A stretch of DNA of 37,678 bases, taken from the NCBI GenBank assembly GCA_041576975.1, contig JBFGJY010000021.1, positions 1 to 37,678 on the forward strand. Direction: 5' to 3'. Below, one piece after another: positions 16,332 to 24,671 of the stretch. Source of the DNA: JBFGJY01 sp041576975. Its GTDB lineage: Bacteria > Pseudomonadota > Gammaproteobacteria > UBA4575. The position numbers were made by a program, and so were the translations under genes. Each line of letters begins with the position of its first letter. Position 1 is the stretch's first letter. The notes under the pieces were generated by a model that saw nothing but the letters and a program-made list of their open reading frames with translations, searched no databases and was not told where the DNA came from.

Positions 16332-17246
16332 ATGAGCGCATCAGGACATTCTTCTTCGTGAAAAGCAATATTCTTTGCTTTTGGTGCCAACTTTGCCATT
16401 GCTATTGCCAAGACTGCAGGCGCTATCTATACCGCATCCGGTAGCATGCTGGCCGAGGCCATTCACTCGTATGCAGATACAGGCAACCAGGTGTTGCTGT
16501 TTTTTGGTTTGAAACAATCTCAAAAACTGCCAGATGAAGAACATCCATTGGGCTATGGTAAGAATAGTTATTTTTGGAGCTTTGTAGTTGCAGTATTGTT
16601 ATTCACCATGGGAGGGCTATTTTCTATCTATGAAGGTTGGCACAAATTGCAACATCCTGAAGCATTGCATCAAGCATGGGTAGCTTTATTAATACTAGGT
16701 GCAGCCATAATTCTGGAGATAATAAGTTTATTAGGTTGTTTAAGTGCTATAAATGATGTCCGAAGTAACAAAACGTTTAGGCAGTGGTTAGACACTACGC
16801 GCAACGCTGAGCTTGTTGTGGTGTTGGGTGAAGATAGTGCAGCAATTCTAGGTTTAGTGATTGCATTTATTTTTGTAGCATTAAGTGTAGTAACAAGTAA
16901 TCCAATCTATGATGCAATAGGATCGATTTCTATTGGCTTTGTATTAATAGTAGTTTCAGTATTTGTTGCTTGGCGCATCAAAGCACTCATTATCGGGTCT
17001 GCAGCTGAACCAGGTATTCGAGCAAAGCTAAACGAAATTATTGAGCAAGATGAAAATGTTCAACACTTATTCAATGTGATTACGATTCAATTTGGATCAG
17101 AAATAATGCTCGCAGCAAAAATTAAGTTGCCTGATACTATGTCAATGACAACAGCTGTTGAAAAAATAAATTTGTTGGAATTAAGAATAAAAAAAGAATT
17201 ACCGAATATAGGTTGGTGTTTCATTGAGCCTGATGTAGATGACTAA
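16332..17246 (+). pseudogene. Second SLC30A9-like CDF transporter, interrupted by in-frame TGA
   Basis: From the ATG at 16332 the frame reads MSASGHSSS, then TGA at 16359-16361, and then continues without break as KAIFFAFGANFAIAIAKTAG through to the stop at 17246. The residues after the TGA form the missing first helix and align with the first helix of the upstream paralogue, so the TGA lies inside the ancestral reading frame. A TGG-to-TGA change (Trp) is the simplest explanation. The rest is intact: HSYAD in helix 2, GEDSAAILGLVIAFIFVAL in helix 5 and a C-terminal domain. Translation from the ATG at 16446 would make 266 residues without helix 1, probably non-functional. Sequencing error is not excluded. 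Confidence 0.72.
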
Positions 17247-17498
17247 TCATTGAAATTTTTGATAATACATAAAAAATTGTTTTTGAGAGCTGTTTCACAT
17301 ACATTTATTACCGTTTATTGCTTGAATAGAGCCAGTCATCTAGCTTTGGTTTATGTCTCGGCATTTGGTCTGTTGACTTATCCCGACTGCATAAATTCTT
17401 AAGAAGCAGTGTCTAATATGGTCGATATAATTAATATATGTTTTTTTATCTAATATATATGTAAGCATTAATACTTACATTAATATAAGGAGCGTAGG
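17247..17498. other. Intergenic region upstream of the secreted protease
   Basis: This 252-base AT-rich gap has no supported gene. Near its right end ATGTAAG (17459-17465) and CTTACAT (17474-17480) form a 7-base inverted repeat just before the AAGGAG ribosome-binding site of the protease; it could be an operator or a leader hairpin. Confidence 0.4.
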
Positions 17499-18131
17499 AT
17501 GAAGCACCTTATCACAATTGTTCTTTTCTTTGCAGTTGCCACAGGAAGTAAGGCAGCAGAGATGACTTGTCAGTGGCCAAATAGTCAAACTTTAAATTCC
17601 ATTGTACCAATTGAAAGTGGTACTAGTAGCCGTGCCAGTGGTGTCGTAGTATCAAATAATTTGATTATCACTGCTGCGCATGTTTTGGAAGATGTATCAG
17701 AAACTGTTGCGGTAATCAACGACAGGCTCTATATAGCATCTGTCCTTTTAATTGATCGAGAATCAGATTTGGCACTACTATCTGTTTGGACGGAAAATTT
17801 ATCCCCCATTCCTTTGAGTAAATATGAGCTCAATGAGAGTCAAGAGGTATGGGCAGTAGGATTTCCACGTGCACAGGCGCAACACACTAGTGCTGGAAAT
17901 TTTAACTTTAAACAAGCTGAGGCCATCCATACTAGCGCGGGTATTGATTCAGGCGCATCTGGTGGCGGTTTACTAAGTTGTGAAAATGGTCAATTCGTAT
18001 TGGCTGGAATGCTACGTGGTTATGGTGCGTATGTTTCAGATCAAGGCCTAGTTCGCTTAGACGATTATTCAGTCTCTGTTGCTGCAAGTGATATACAATT
18101 TGTGATCGATCTAAGTCAAAACGATTATTAA
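17499..18131 (+). CDS. Secreted trypsin-like serine protease
   Basis: The 210-residue protein has a signal peptide (LITIVLFFAVATGSKAA) and a chymotrypsin-fold protease domain. All three catalytic residues are visible: His in LIITAAHVLE (about 61), Asp in DRESDLALLSV (about 90) and Ser in DSGASGGGL (about 154). There is no PDZ domain, unlike DegP/HtrA, and it is shorter than those enzymes, so it is probably a small periplasmic or secreted protease. Three cysteines (CQWPN, SCENG) leave room for a disulfide. A strong AAGGAG precedes the ATG. It is alone on its strand, flanked by inverted repeats. Substrate and trigger are unknown. Confidence 0.85.
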   Translation: MKHLITIVLFFAVATGSKAAEMTCQWPNSQTLNSIVPIESGTSSRASGVVVSNNLIITAAHVLEDVSETVAVINDRLYIASVLLIDRESDLALLSVWTENLSPIPLSKYELNESQEVWAVGFPRAQAQHTSAGNFNFKQAEAIHTSAGIDSGASGGGLLSCENGQFVLAGMLRGYGAYVSDQGLVRLDDYSVSVAASDIQFVIDLSQNDY

Positions 18132-18150
18132 ACACACATTTGTTTCCCTT

Positions 18151-18176
18151 TCAGTTTTCAATATGTTGAAAACTGA
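18151..18176 (+). terminator. Terminator-like hairpin after the protease gene
   Basis: TCAGTTTTCAA and TTGAAAACTGA form a perfect 11-base stem with a TATG loop, 20 bases after the protease stop. The following TAAACACTTTT has only a short T-tract, so termination efficiency is uncertain. Confidence 0.5.
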
Positions 18177-18264
18177 TAAACACTTTTCGATTGCATTTAT
18201 AACAAGTAGTCTAATGCTGTCTTAATCGGTAAACTATTGGCAGTTTTAACTGATTACGTTAGCA

Positions 18265-18759
18265 ATGCCATATTCTTATTACACTAGGTTGACCGCCAAA
18301 GATAAGAAGATATACCAAGCCAGTGATAGAATTTCTAAAATAGATTTACAAAATTCAACTGGGCTGATTCCATACGTAAAAGTAATTAAAATTGCGCTTT
18401 CTTCTGAAAAGAGGGTAGCAGTTCAAAAAGCTAGTCAAATTTTGGCAACACAAATGATGCTGCAATTGAACATATCTCCAGTCAAAATTAAGGTTCTATC
18501 GAGTCGACCTTATAATAACTATGGTGAGTTGCATGGTTTGTATGAACCAATATCACGCAAACTAAAACAAGCAGAAATATCAGTATGGATGCGTACCGCA
18601 AAGCGTAAACAAGTCGTCGCATTTAAAACTTACATGCGTACAATATTTCATGAATTGTGCCATCACCTGGATTATGAGTTATACAAACTGGATGATTCTT
18701 TTCACACTGAAGGGTTTTTTATGCGCGAATCTAGTCTATATAAGCAACTCGTGCTGTAG
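18265..18759 (+). CDS. Putative zincin-like protein with HELCHH motif
   Basis: The 164-residue protein carries a zinc-protease motif, IFHELCHHLDYELYKLD (HExxH at about 129-133), followed by DSFHTEGFFMRESSLYKQL, where His147 or Glu154 could be the third metal ligand. The N-terminal 120 residues are basic, without signal peptide or membrane helix, and include VKIKVLSSRPYNNYGELHGLYEP, as in small SprT-like or uncharacterised zincins that clamp the substrate strand beside the HExxH helix. From memory, the combination HELCHHLDYE plus FHTxGFxxRES recurs in uncharacterised proteins. It could be a cytosolic metalloprotease. The ribosome-binding site is weak. A degenerate hairpin repeat follows at 18777. 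Confidence 0.6.
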   Translation: MPYSYYTRLTAKDKKIYQASDRISKIDLQNSTGLIPYVKVIKIALSSEKRVAVQKASQILATQMMLQLNISPVKIKVLSSRPYNNYGELHGLYEPISRKLKQAEISVWMRTAKRKQVVAFKTYMRTIFHELCHHLDYELYKLDDSFHTEGFFMRESSLYKQLVL

Positions 18760-18776
18760 ATTCCTATTTAAGGAAA

Positions 18777-18805
18777 GTCTGCTTTCGACCCCAAGCGGCT
18801 ATTCA
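18777..18805 (+). repeat. Dispersed intergenic hairpin repeat, copy 1
   Basis: This copy reads CTGCTTTCGACCCCAAGCGG, with CTGCTT pairing to AAGCGG, followed by CTATTCA. It is one of five similar short elements in intergenic DNA of this window (others at 19482, 36359, 36667 and 37529), all of the form TCTGCTTNNNGCCAAAAGCGG then TCATTC. Confidence 0.5.
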
Positions 18806-18962
18806 CGATTTTCTGCGCACAAGTTTAATTTATTACTAAAATAACCCCAAAATTTAGATTGAATTAAACGTCGATGCATTTGTAAAAATCATATATTTTA
18901 TGTGAAAGGGCACACTTTCCACGTTACCAGAGTTATATAAGGTAATTCCCATCTTTACAAAG

Positions 18963-19202
18963 ATGAGTTTTGCAATGCAGTACAGAACAATAGAAAACAC
19001 CTCACATGTGCGCTTACGTCGTGAACGTCGTTCCGCCGTACAAATTAACGAGTTTCCGCTTGAAGACCTAAATGGAAAAATTATTGTCGAAGAGCGTAGA
19101 GTTACTCCTGACTGTAGAGCTGAAGGCTTAGATGTAACTGAAGCCGAGATCTCTCAGACAGAGTTTCAAGAATATCTCAATGAATACCAAAAAGGCGGGT
19201 AA
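18963..19202 (+). CDS. Small highly charged protein, function unknown
   Basis: The 79-residue product is rich in Arg and Glu (VRLRRERRSAVQ, IIVEERRVTPDCRAEG) and ends acidic (EAEISQTEFQEYLNEYQKGG). No signal peptide, helix or known domain is visible. An in-frame ATG at 18975 is an alternative start. The next small frame on the same strand, 19232-19372, shares an FPL...I..EER..P..R pattern, which makes both more believable as genes. It could bind nucleic acid or be a stress-type small protein, but no function should be assigned. Confidence 0.45.
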   Translation: MSFAMQYRTIENTSHVRLRRERRSAVQINEFPLEDLNGKIIVEERRVTPDCRAEGLDVTEAEISQTEFQEYLNEYQKGG

Positions 19203-19231
19203 TTTAACTATCACTTAAGGATGTAACATCA

Positions 19232-19372
19232 TTGAAACGTTTCACCATAAGAAGTTATAATAATGATCGCAGAAAATCTTTACAGCCTCGATCATTTCCC
19301 TTGCTGCGGCGTAAACATAGAGAAGTCATCACGAAAGAAGAACGTGCAGAACCTGAACGCAGAATCGTGTAA
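19232..19372 (+). CDS. Small basic protein, possible paralogue of the preceding gene
   Basis: A 46-residue frame opens with TTG at 19232, preceded by TAAGG at 19216-19220 (11 bases away). The product is strongly basic (RSYNNDRRKSLQPRS) and ends VITKEERAEPERRIV. Compared with the upstream small protein, FPLLRRKHREVITKEERAEP aligns with FPLEDLNGKIIVEERRVTP. The 29-base gap suggests one transcript. Length and the non-ATG start keep confidence low; it may be a degenerate duplicate. Confidence 0.35.
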   Translation: MKRFTIRSYNNDRRKSLQPRSFPLLRRKHREVITKEERAEPERRIV

Positions 19373-19666
19373 ATAGAGTTGATCTAATCAACCCTCTCTC
19401 AAGTCGAGTCTCCAAATTACTTCAAACATAATTATCACGTAAATTAGTACTATAATGATTGAATCATAGTACAAACATTAATGATCGCTTTTAGCCGAAA
19501 GCGGCCATTGCATGTAGTTAAACTACATTTGAAAACGATAAAGTTAAATATCCCGCAACAGGTAAAATAAGGATCGGTGTTTATCGCCCTCTTTTGTTGC
19601 AATTTTGCAAAGCTTGATCGTTCTATATCAATTCTAAATCTCTAAGAAGATCTAAAGTTTTCTATT
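19373..19666. other. Intergenic region with palindromes and a repeat copy
   Basis: No gene is supported in these 294 bases. They hold an imperfect palindrome around 19447-19472 (GTACTATAATGATT against AATCATAGTAC), repeat copy 2 (19482-19511), and a perfect 8-base palindrome ATGTAGTT-A-AACTACAT at about 19513-19529. Confidence 0.45.
19482..19511 (+). repeat. Dispersed intergenic hairpin repeat, copy 2
   Basis: CGCTTTTAGCCGAAAGCGG forms a stem of CGCTTT with AAAGCG, followed by CCATTGC. The best-paired copy of the family. It is followed by the ATGTAGTT-A-AACTACAT palindrome; copy 3 at 36359 is followed by a similar GACTACATTT. Confidence 0.6.
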
Positions 19667-19971
19667 TTAATGATTGCGATGCTTATGATAACCATGGTGT
19701 TTTTGTATGCTATTTAGCATGCTTATATTATATGGGTCCAACTTTACCATCATCATTGTAGTCAACAGAATCATGGAAACCGTTTTGCGCGCTAAGGCCT
19801 TTTCTCTGTCGTTTAGTACGCCGTCTCTGTCTTTATCAAAGTATTCAAATTCAAGATCGGCAAGTGTGTCATCTTTGTCAGCATTGACTGTATATGGCAA
19901 TGCCATCAACATAGCAAAAGTGCAGTACAAAGCTTATATAAAAATATGATTTTTTCTTTATGAGATACCAT
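19667..19971 (-). pseudogene. Frame-broken EF-hand protein gene
   Basis: The main frame (TTG at 19930 to 19667, 87 codons) reads LPYTVNADKDDTLADLEFEY, then a good EF-hand loop DKDRDGVLNDRE, and ends His-rich (KHHGYHKHRNH). Two nearby frames complete it better. Upstream, the ATG at 19971 gives VSHKEKIIFLYKLCTALLLC, which joins MLMALPYTVNA as a full signal peptide if one T is added to a T4 run. Downstream, one extra base at GTTTCC gives FHDSVDYNDDGKVGP, a second EF-hand-like loop (DYNDDGKV). So a secreted calcium-binding two-EF-hand protein appears to be broken by two single-base shifts. A shorter intact protein or sequencing error are alternatives. Confidence 0.5.
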
Positions 19972-20099
19972 AATGTTTAAAAAATTTCATACGACAACCC
20001 TAATAACGAAGTTACAGGAATTAGGGTTACAATCTGAGCATATGCTCTGAACCAATTACTACAATTTGGATTTATGTTATTGAAAAATATGACCTGCTG

Positions 20100-20729
20100 A
20101 TGTTCTTATCAAACAAAAAATCACACATGCCGACTAAGGAACAAGCATTGCCGGGCAGGCAAGAGCCTATGCATGTGCCTGAGCACCATTACGTGAATGG
20201 AAACCTATTATCACCCCCTTTTCCAAAAGGCATGGAGCTTGCGATGTTTGGCCTTGGGTGTTTTTGGGGTGCAGAGAAAAAGTTTTGGGAATTACCAGGT
20301 GTTTATTCGACCTCAGTAGGTTATGCAGGTGGGTTTACACCAAACCCTACATATCAAGAAGTTTGCACAGGGTTGACCGGGCACAACGAGGTTGTACGTG
20401 TGGTGTTTGATCCTAATCTTGTTAGCTATTCAAGCTTATTAAAATTATTTTGGGAATCACATAATCCAACTCAAGGAATGCGTCAGGGTAATGATGTTGG
20501 TACACAGTATCGCTCTGGAATTTATGTGTATAACAAAGAACAAAACCAAGCTGCTGAGCAAACCAAAAAGCAATTTCAACAAGCGCTAAAGCAAAGCGGC
20601 TATGCAACAATTACTACTGAAATTATTGAAGCGCCAGAATTTTATTATGCTGAAGACTATCATCAACAATATTTGGCTAAAAACCCGAATGGCTATTGTG
20701 GACTAGGTGGTACCGGTGTGGCTCTTTAA
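20100..20729 (+). CDS. msrA: Peptide methionine-S-sulfoxide reductase A
   Basis: MsrA reduces methionine-S-sulfoxide in proteins using thioredoxin. The 209-residue protein has the E. coli-type N-terminal extension (KEQALPGRQEPMHVPEHHYV), then the catalytic GLGCFWGAEKKFW (Cys about 54), VGYAGGFTPNPTYQEVCTGL, GMRQGNDVGTQYRSGIY and FYYAEDYHQQYLAKNP. The C-terminal YCGLGGTGV supplies a candidate resolving cysteine. No signal peptide, so cytosolic. pdxH follows 27 bases later on the same strand, so the two may share a transcript. Confidence 0.97.
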   Translation: MFLSNKKSHMPTKEQALPGRQEPMHVPEHHYVNGNLLSPPFPKGMELAMFGLGCFWGAEKKFWELPGVYSTSVGYAGGFTPNPTYQEVCTGLTGHNEVVRVVFDPNLVSYSSLLKLFWESHNPTQGMRQGNDVGTQYRSGIYVYNKEQNQAAEQTKKQFQQALKQSGYATITTEIIEAPEFYYAEDYHQQYLAKNPNGYCGLGGTGVAL

Positions 20730-20756
20730 TTTTTATAAAAGTGTGTAGGAAATTTT

Positions 20757-21407
20757 ATGAGTATAGATATCGATATTAGTAAAATTCGAAAGGACTACCA
20801 AACAGTAAATTTAGAAAAACAGAAAGTAAAAAAAAATCCTTTTGATCAGTTTCAACTTTGGTTTAATGAGGCACTTGCTGGAGATTTTATTGAACCAAAT
20901 GCCATGAATCTTGCAACCGTGAGTCAGGATGGAGAAGTTTCTTCCCGTATGGTGTTGTTAAAGGCATTTGATGAAACCGGATTCGTATTTTTTACGAACT
21001 ATAACAGCCAAAAAGCACAAGATATACAAAGTACAAATAAAGCTGCACTTAATTTTTGGTGGGATAAGTATCATCGACAGGTGCGAATATCTGGTCGGGT
21101 TGAAAAAATTCCAAGAAAGGACTCTGTAGATTATTTCCGTACGCGACCATTGGGAAGTCAATTAGGTGCGGCCGCTTCACAACAAAGTAATGTAATTGAC
21201 GATTATGATGTACTAGAAAAACAATATCAGCACTTAGAGGAACAATACCAAAATCAAGAGATCCCCTGCCCAGAGCACTGGGGCGGATATCGTGTAATAC
21301 CAAGGTTATTTGAATTTTGGCAAGGACGCCAGAACCGGCTGCATGACCGTTTACGCTATACCCAAATCTCTAGTAAGAATTGGAAAATAGAGAGGCTATC
21401 CCCTTAA
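20757..21407 (+). CDS. pdxH: Pyridoxamine/pyridoxine 5'-phosphate oxidase
   Basis: PdxH makes pyridoxal 5'-phosphate from PNP or PMP with FMN and oxygen. The 216-residue protein has the expected blocks: KNPFDQFQLWFNEALAGDF, MNLATVSQDGEVSSRMVLLK (FMN-binding Arg region), FFTNYNSQKAQDI, RPLGSQLGAAASQQS, and a C-terminal FEFWQGRQNRLHDRLRY and RLSP, which are family signatures. Length is normal. It lies 27 bases after msrA. Its product PLP is the cofactor of the O-acetylhomoserine sulfhydrylase at 33.2 kb, without a genetic link. Confidence 0.97.
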   Translation: MSIDIDISKIRKDYQTVNLEKQKVKKNPFDQFQLWFNEALAGDFIEPNAMNLATVSQDGEVSSRMVLLKAFDETGFVFFTNYNSQKAQDIQSTNKAALNFWWDKYHRQVRISGRVEKIPRKDSVDYFRTRPLGSQLGAAASQQSNVIDDYDVLEKQYQHLEEQYQNQEIPCPEHWGGYRVIPRLFEFWQGRQNRLHDRLRYTQISSKNWKIERLSP

Positions 21408-21449
21408 TTAATTGAGATGAGTTCTATTCTGTTTGAGTTTGTTGCAACC

Positions 21450-21668
21450 TTATTCATAAATAATATGCCACTCAGGATCAGGTTTAGTTTTTTCGGGCCA
21501 ATAGGTCTTATCTGGATTTTTTGAATTTAGTTCTTCACATTTTTTACGTGCTTCACCATAAGTCATGGTTTCATCCTTGAATTTGCCGGTTTCAAAATCA
21601 TATTTGTGTTTCCATGCAATGATGTAGCCTGTGTCTGCATCACGTCGGACTAAATTTTCTACAGCCAT
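21450..21668 (-). CDS. Small soluble protein, unknown
   Basis: The 72-residue product contains a Trp/Tyr-rich polar sequence (DADTGYIIAWKHKYDFETGK, then YGEARKKCEELN and WPEKTKPDPEWHIIYE). It has no signal peptide or membrane helix and no motif I recognise. A purine-rich GGGAGAG lies directly before the ATG, supporting translation. It is 110 bases downstream of the ptrB stop region and convergent with pdxH. The composition resembles small regulatory or accessory proteins, but no function can be given. Confidence 0.6.
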   Translation of the reverse strand: MAVENLVRRDADTGYIIAWKHKYDFETGKFKDETMTYGEARKKCEELNSKNPDKTYWPEKTKPDPEWHIIYE

Positions 21669-21779
21669 TCTCTCTCCCTATTTATTATTCTAAAAGTTAC
21701 ATCATTTCCTATGACATATACTGCCAAATTATTGGCAGATCTTCTTGACTTAATAATATGCAAGATACTAAGTTAACTG

Positions 21780-23894
21780 CTATTGTGCAATTTCAAAAAC
21801 TTTTAACAAAAAAGCATACATCAGCGCAACCTCTTTAAGATAATCAAATCTCCCAGAAGCCCCACCATGGCCGGCTTCCATATTTGTTTTTAGAACCAAT
21901 ACATTTTTGTCTGTCTTTTGTTCACGTAGCTTTGCTACCCATTTGGCGGGCTCCCAATATGTTACTCGCGGATCAGTGAGCCCAGCCGTAACGAAAATAT
22001 TAGGATAGTGTTGCGGAGTAACATTGTCATACGGAGAGTATTCACGAATTGTGAGATAGTCTTCCTTACTAATTATAGGGTTACCCCATTCAGACCATTC
22101 TGGTGGGGTTAAGGGTAGGGTGTTATCGCTTATGGTGTTGAGTACATCGACAAAAGGCACGTCTGCAATAGCAGCATTGAACAATTCAGGGTGCATATTA
22201 ATCACTGCACCGACCAACATTCCACCTGCAGATCCGCCGTGTACAGCAATTTTTCCTGCTTTTGTATAATGCTCATCAATTAAATATTCGGCGCAAGCAA
22301 TATAATCCTTAAAAGTATTTATTTTATTTTTTAACTTTCCGTTTCGATACCAAGCATAACCTTTTTCCATCCCGCCTCTAACATGTGCAATCGCATACAC
22401 AAACCCGCGGTTAACTAATGACAGACGATTCGTTGAAAAGCTTGCTGGCACCGAATTTCCATAAGAGCCATAGGCATACAGCAGTAAAGGCGCACTTCCA
22501 TCTAATGGGGTGCCTTTTTTGTATAACAATGAGATCGGTACATTTTCGTTATCTTCAGTGGTAGCAAATAATCTGCGTGTAACATATGCATCCTCATTAT
22601 GGCCGCTTGGTACTTCTTGTTGTTTTTTCAGCATACGTTGACGCGTTGACATGTGATAGTCAAAAATCTGAGTTGGGGTCGTCATAGACGTGTATGAGAA
22701 GCGTAATTTGTCGGTATCAAATTCATAACCTGGAACCACATTCAATTCAAAAGCTTCTTCTTGAAATTCAATGCTATGCACATTGCCAAGTGAATTTTTT
22801 TCTAATTCAACAATAACAATTCTTGGTAAACCATTTATACGTTCCGAACGCACTAGATAATTTTTAAATAAATAAATACCTCTCAATAAAGTACCAGTAG
22901 GAGGCACATAGAGGTTACTCCAATTTTCTTTATTAGTATCATGCAAAGCAGTTTGCATGATTTTGTAATCTTCTGCGGCATCTTTGTTGGTGACAATGTA
23001 AAAAAATTCACCGTGATCAGAAATTTCATATTCAATTCCAGGTTCTCGCATAGCAAAGAGTTTTGCAGCCTGATCTGGTTTGTGAGCATCAATGGTATGC
23101 AATTCAGTGGTCACATGGTCGTGCGCCACAATCAATATAAAGTTTTTCGATTCGGTAATATCAAGTGAAACGAAAAATCCTGGATCATGCTCTTGGTAGG
23201 CCATTAAGTCTTGGTTAATATCATTGTCAAGTATGTGTCGAAACACTTTATCAGGTCGATGATTTTCATCTAGTGTAGTATAAAAAAGTGTGCGGCTGTC
23301 CTGTGCCCATACAAATTCACTTTGTATATTTTTAATTTGATCAGACAATAATTCTCTGCGATCTATATCAAGAATAAATAATGTATAAAATTCTGAGCCT
23401 TTCGTATCGGCGCTATAGGAAAAATAACGATGATCAGGGCTATGTCCAGCATCACCAATATCAAAATAACTAAACTCTTTTGCAGCCACGTTGCCATTCA
23501 GTAATATTTCTTCTTGGTCAGGCTTGTCATAGTGATAACGACAATAGATCGGGTATTGTTGTTTTTCTTCATAACGCACATAGTAGTAGTAATCACCGTC
23601 TTTTTCTGGCACCGAGCTATCGTCTTCTTTTATGCGTGCACGCAACTCAGTAAATAAATCTTTTTGTATCTGAGTTGTGTCACTTAGTACGGATTCTAGA
23701 TAATAATTTTCAGCTTCTAGGTATTCACGAATGTCTTTAGACAATTGTGCAGGGTCTTTCATTACCTTTTGCCAATTTGGATCTTTCATCCATACATAGT
23801 CATCCGTGCGTTTGTGACCGTGCAAAACCAAAGTGTGTGGTTTTTTCTTTGCTATTGGTGGGGTTTTTAATGCAGTTGTTAGGGTGGTAGTCAT
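21780..23894 (-). CDS. ptrB: Oligopeptidase B (S9A family)
   Basis: This 704-residue serine peptidase cleaves peptides after Arg or Lys in the cytosol. The N-terminal part, with HTLVLHGHKRTDDYVWMKDP, leads into a seven-bladed propeller; the C-terminal alpha/beta-hydrolase domain starts near LLYKKGTPLDGSAPLLLYAY. The catalytic Ser is in VHGGSAGGML (about 553), the Asp in TAGLTDPRVTYWEPAKW and the His in MEAGHGGASGR. Length matches family members (about 690-710). There is no signal peptide. A small unknown gene lies six bases upstream on the same strand. Confidence 0.95.
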   Translation of the reverse strand: MTTTLTTALKTPPIAKKKPHTLVLHGHKRTDDYVWMKDPNWQKVMKDPAQLSKDIREYLEAENYYLESVLSDTTQIQKDLFTELRARIKEDDSSVPEKDGDYYYYVRYEEKQQYPIYCRYHYDKPDQEEILLNGNVAAKEFSYFDIGDAGHSPDHRYFSYSADTKGSEFYTLFILDIDRRELLSDQIKNIQSEFVWAQDSRTLFYTTLDENHRPDKVFRHILDNDINQDLMAYQEHDPGFFVSLDITESKNFILIVAHDHVTTELHTIDAHKPDQAAKLFAMREPGIEYEISDHGEFFYIVTNKDAAEDYKIMQTALHDTNKENWSNLYVPPTGTLLRGIYLFKNYLVRSERINGLPRIVIVELEKNSLGNVHSIEFQEEAFELNVVPGYEFDTDKLRFSYTSMTTPTQIFDYHMSTRQRMLKKQQEVPSGHNEDAYVTRRLFATTEDNENVPISLLYKKGTPLDGSAPLLLYAYGSYGNSVPASFSTNRLSLVNRGFVYAIAHVRGGMEKGYAWYRNGKLKNKINTFKDYIACAEYLIDEHYTKAGKIAVHGGSAGGMLVGAVINMHPELFNAAIADVPFVDVLNTISDNTLPLTPPEWSEWGNPIISKEDYLTIREYSPYDNVTPQHYPNIFVTAGLTDPRVTYWEPAKWVAKLREQKTDKNVLVLKTNMEAGHGGASGRFDYLKEVALMYAFLLKVFEIAQ

Positions 23895-23900
23895 ATAAGT

Positions 23901-24272
23901 TTAGCTTGCAGATTTTCTTATGGCATCGAGGGCAACTTCCCACTGCACACGATATACATTCTTATGTGGGATGGGTCCTTTTGGTCCACTGTGACTTATG
24001 GTCGTTGATTGTGGGCCTAGCACTTGCTGGTAATAACTCACAACGGACTTTGCAAATTCATTGCATTCAAAAGGGAGGTCATAGTGCACTTCGAAGGTTG
24101 GTGTTCCATCTTCTTCATCCACTGGCCATATATCAGCTATTAAATGGGAATGAAATTTACCGTCGAAATCGACATCAAATAGTACTTTACATACCTGCTT
24201 CGCTTGACCTTTATTGGATTCAATATGATCAGGAAATAAACCATGAAAAAAGAAATTTGCTTTAGCCACCAT
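23901..24272 (-). CDS. Conserved-looking small protein upstream of ptrB, unknown
   Basis: The 123-residue protein begins AKANFFFHGLFPDHIESNKG and shows mixed strands and polar loops: FDGKFHSHLIADIWPVDEED, FEVHYDLPFECNEFAKSVVSY and VYRVQWEVALDA. No signal peptide, membrane helix or metal motif is recognisable. It precedes ptrB by six bases, implying one transcript and perhaps a shared condition of use. It diverges from the small gene at 24300 by a 27-base gap. Real coding potential is supported by length and spacing; no function can be assigned. Confidence 0.65.
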   Translation of the reverse strand: MVAKANFFFHGLFPDHIESNKGQAKQVCKVLFDVDFDGKFHSHLIADIWPVDEEDGTPTFEVHYDLPFECNEFAKSVVSYYQQVLGPQSTTISHSGPKGPIPHKNVYRVQWEVALDAIRKSAS

Positions 24273-24299
24273 TAAACCGCATTAAGTTATAATTCTCGT

Positions 24300-24521
24300 G
24301 TGAAGTATAAATTAGAAACAGATGTATCTAAATTCATGATCCAAAAAGAACCATTGGGTATGTGGGATCTTTGGGTAGATGGTATGCCAACACTTACTTT
24401 TGCCACACCTGAAGAAGCTGCCAAAGCCGTTTATGAACAAAATTCTGGCTACACCATTTGGGACCAATTAGAAGAACATTCTGCGCCCAAAGATCTAAGT
24501 GGTTGGGAACAAGTTGAATAG
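24300..24521 (+). CDS. Small acidic protein, unknown
   Basis: The 73-residue product starts with GTG (KYKLETDVSKFMIQKEPLGM) and has a compact alpha/beta look: WDLWVDGMPTLTFATPEEAA, then VYEQNSGYTIWDQLEEH. It is acidic, without export signal. It diverges from the 23901-24272 gene with 27 bases between starts, so the two probably share one promoter region. No domain is recognised. Confidence 0.55.
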   Translation: MKYKLETDVSKFMIQKEPLGMWDLWVDGMPTLTFATPEEAAKAVYEQNSGYTIWDQLEEHSAPKDLSGWEQVE

Positions 24522-24671
24522 CAATCACATGCAAAATGAGATGACTAGCCATGAATCAAATGCTTATTCAATTGTACTTACATCCAGATTAATTTATACG
24601 TGACAAAACTCTAATTTATGCTTTAGTAATTCGTGACAGAACTGCCGTATAGGAATATAGTCAAATTTAAT

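Noticed and set aside
16359..16361. TGA read as Trp (altered genetic code) in the CDF gene
   Set aside because: Two genes here (482-1300 and the bactofilin gene) end properly with TGA, and all other genes are free of in-frame TGA, so TGA is a stop.
16446..17246. Second CDF gene as an intact 266-residue protein
   Set aside because: That start lacks the first membrane helix, whose codons are still present upstream in frame. A truncated five-helix CDF is unlikely to work.
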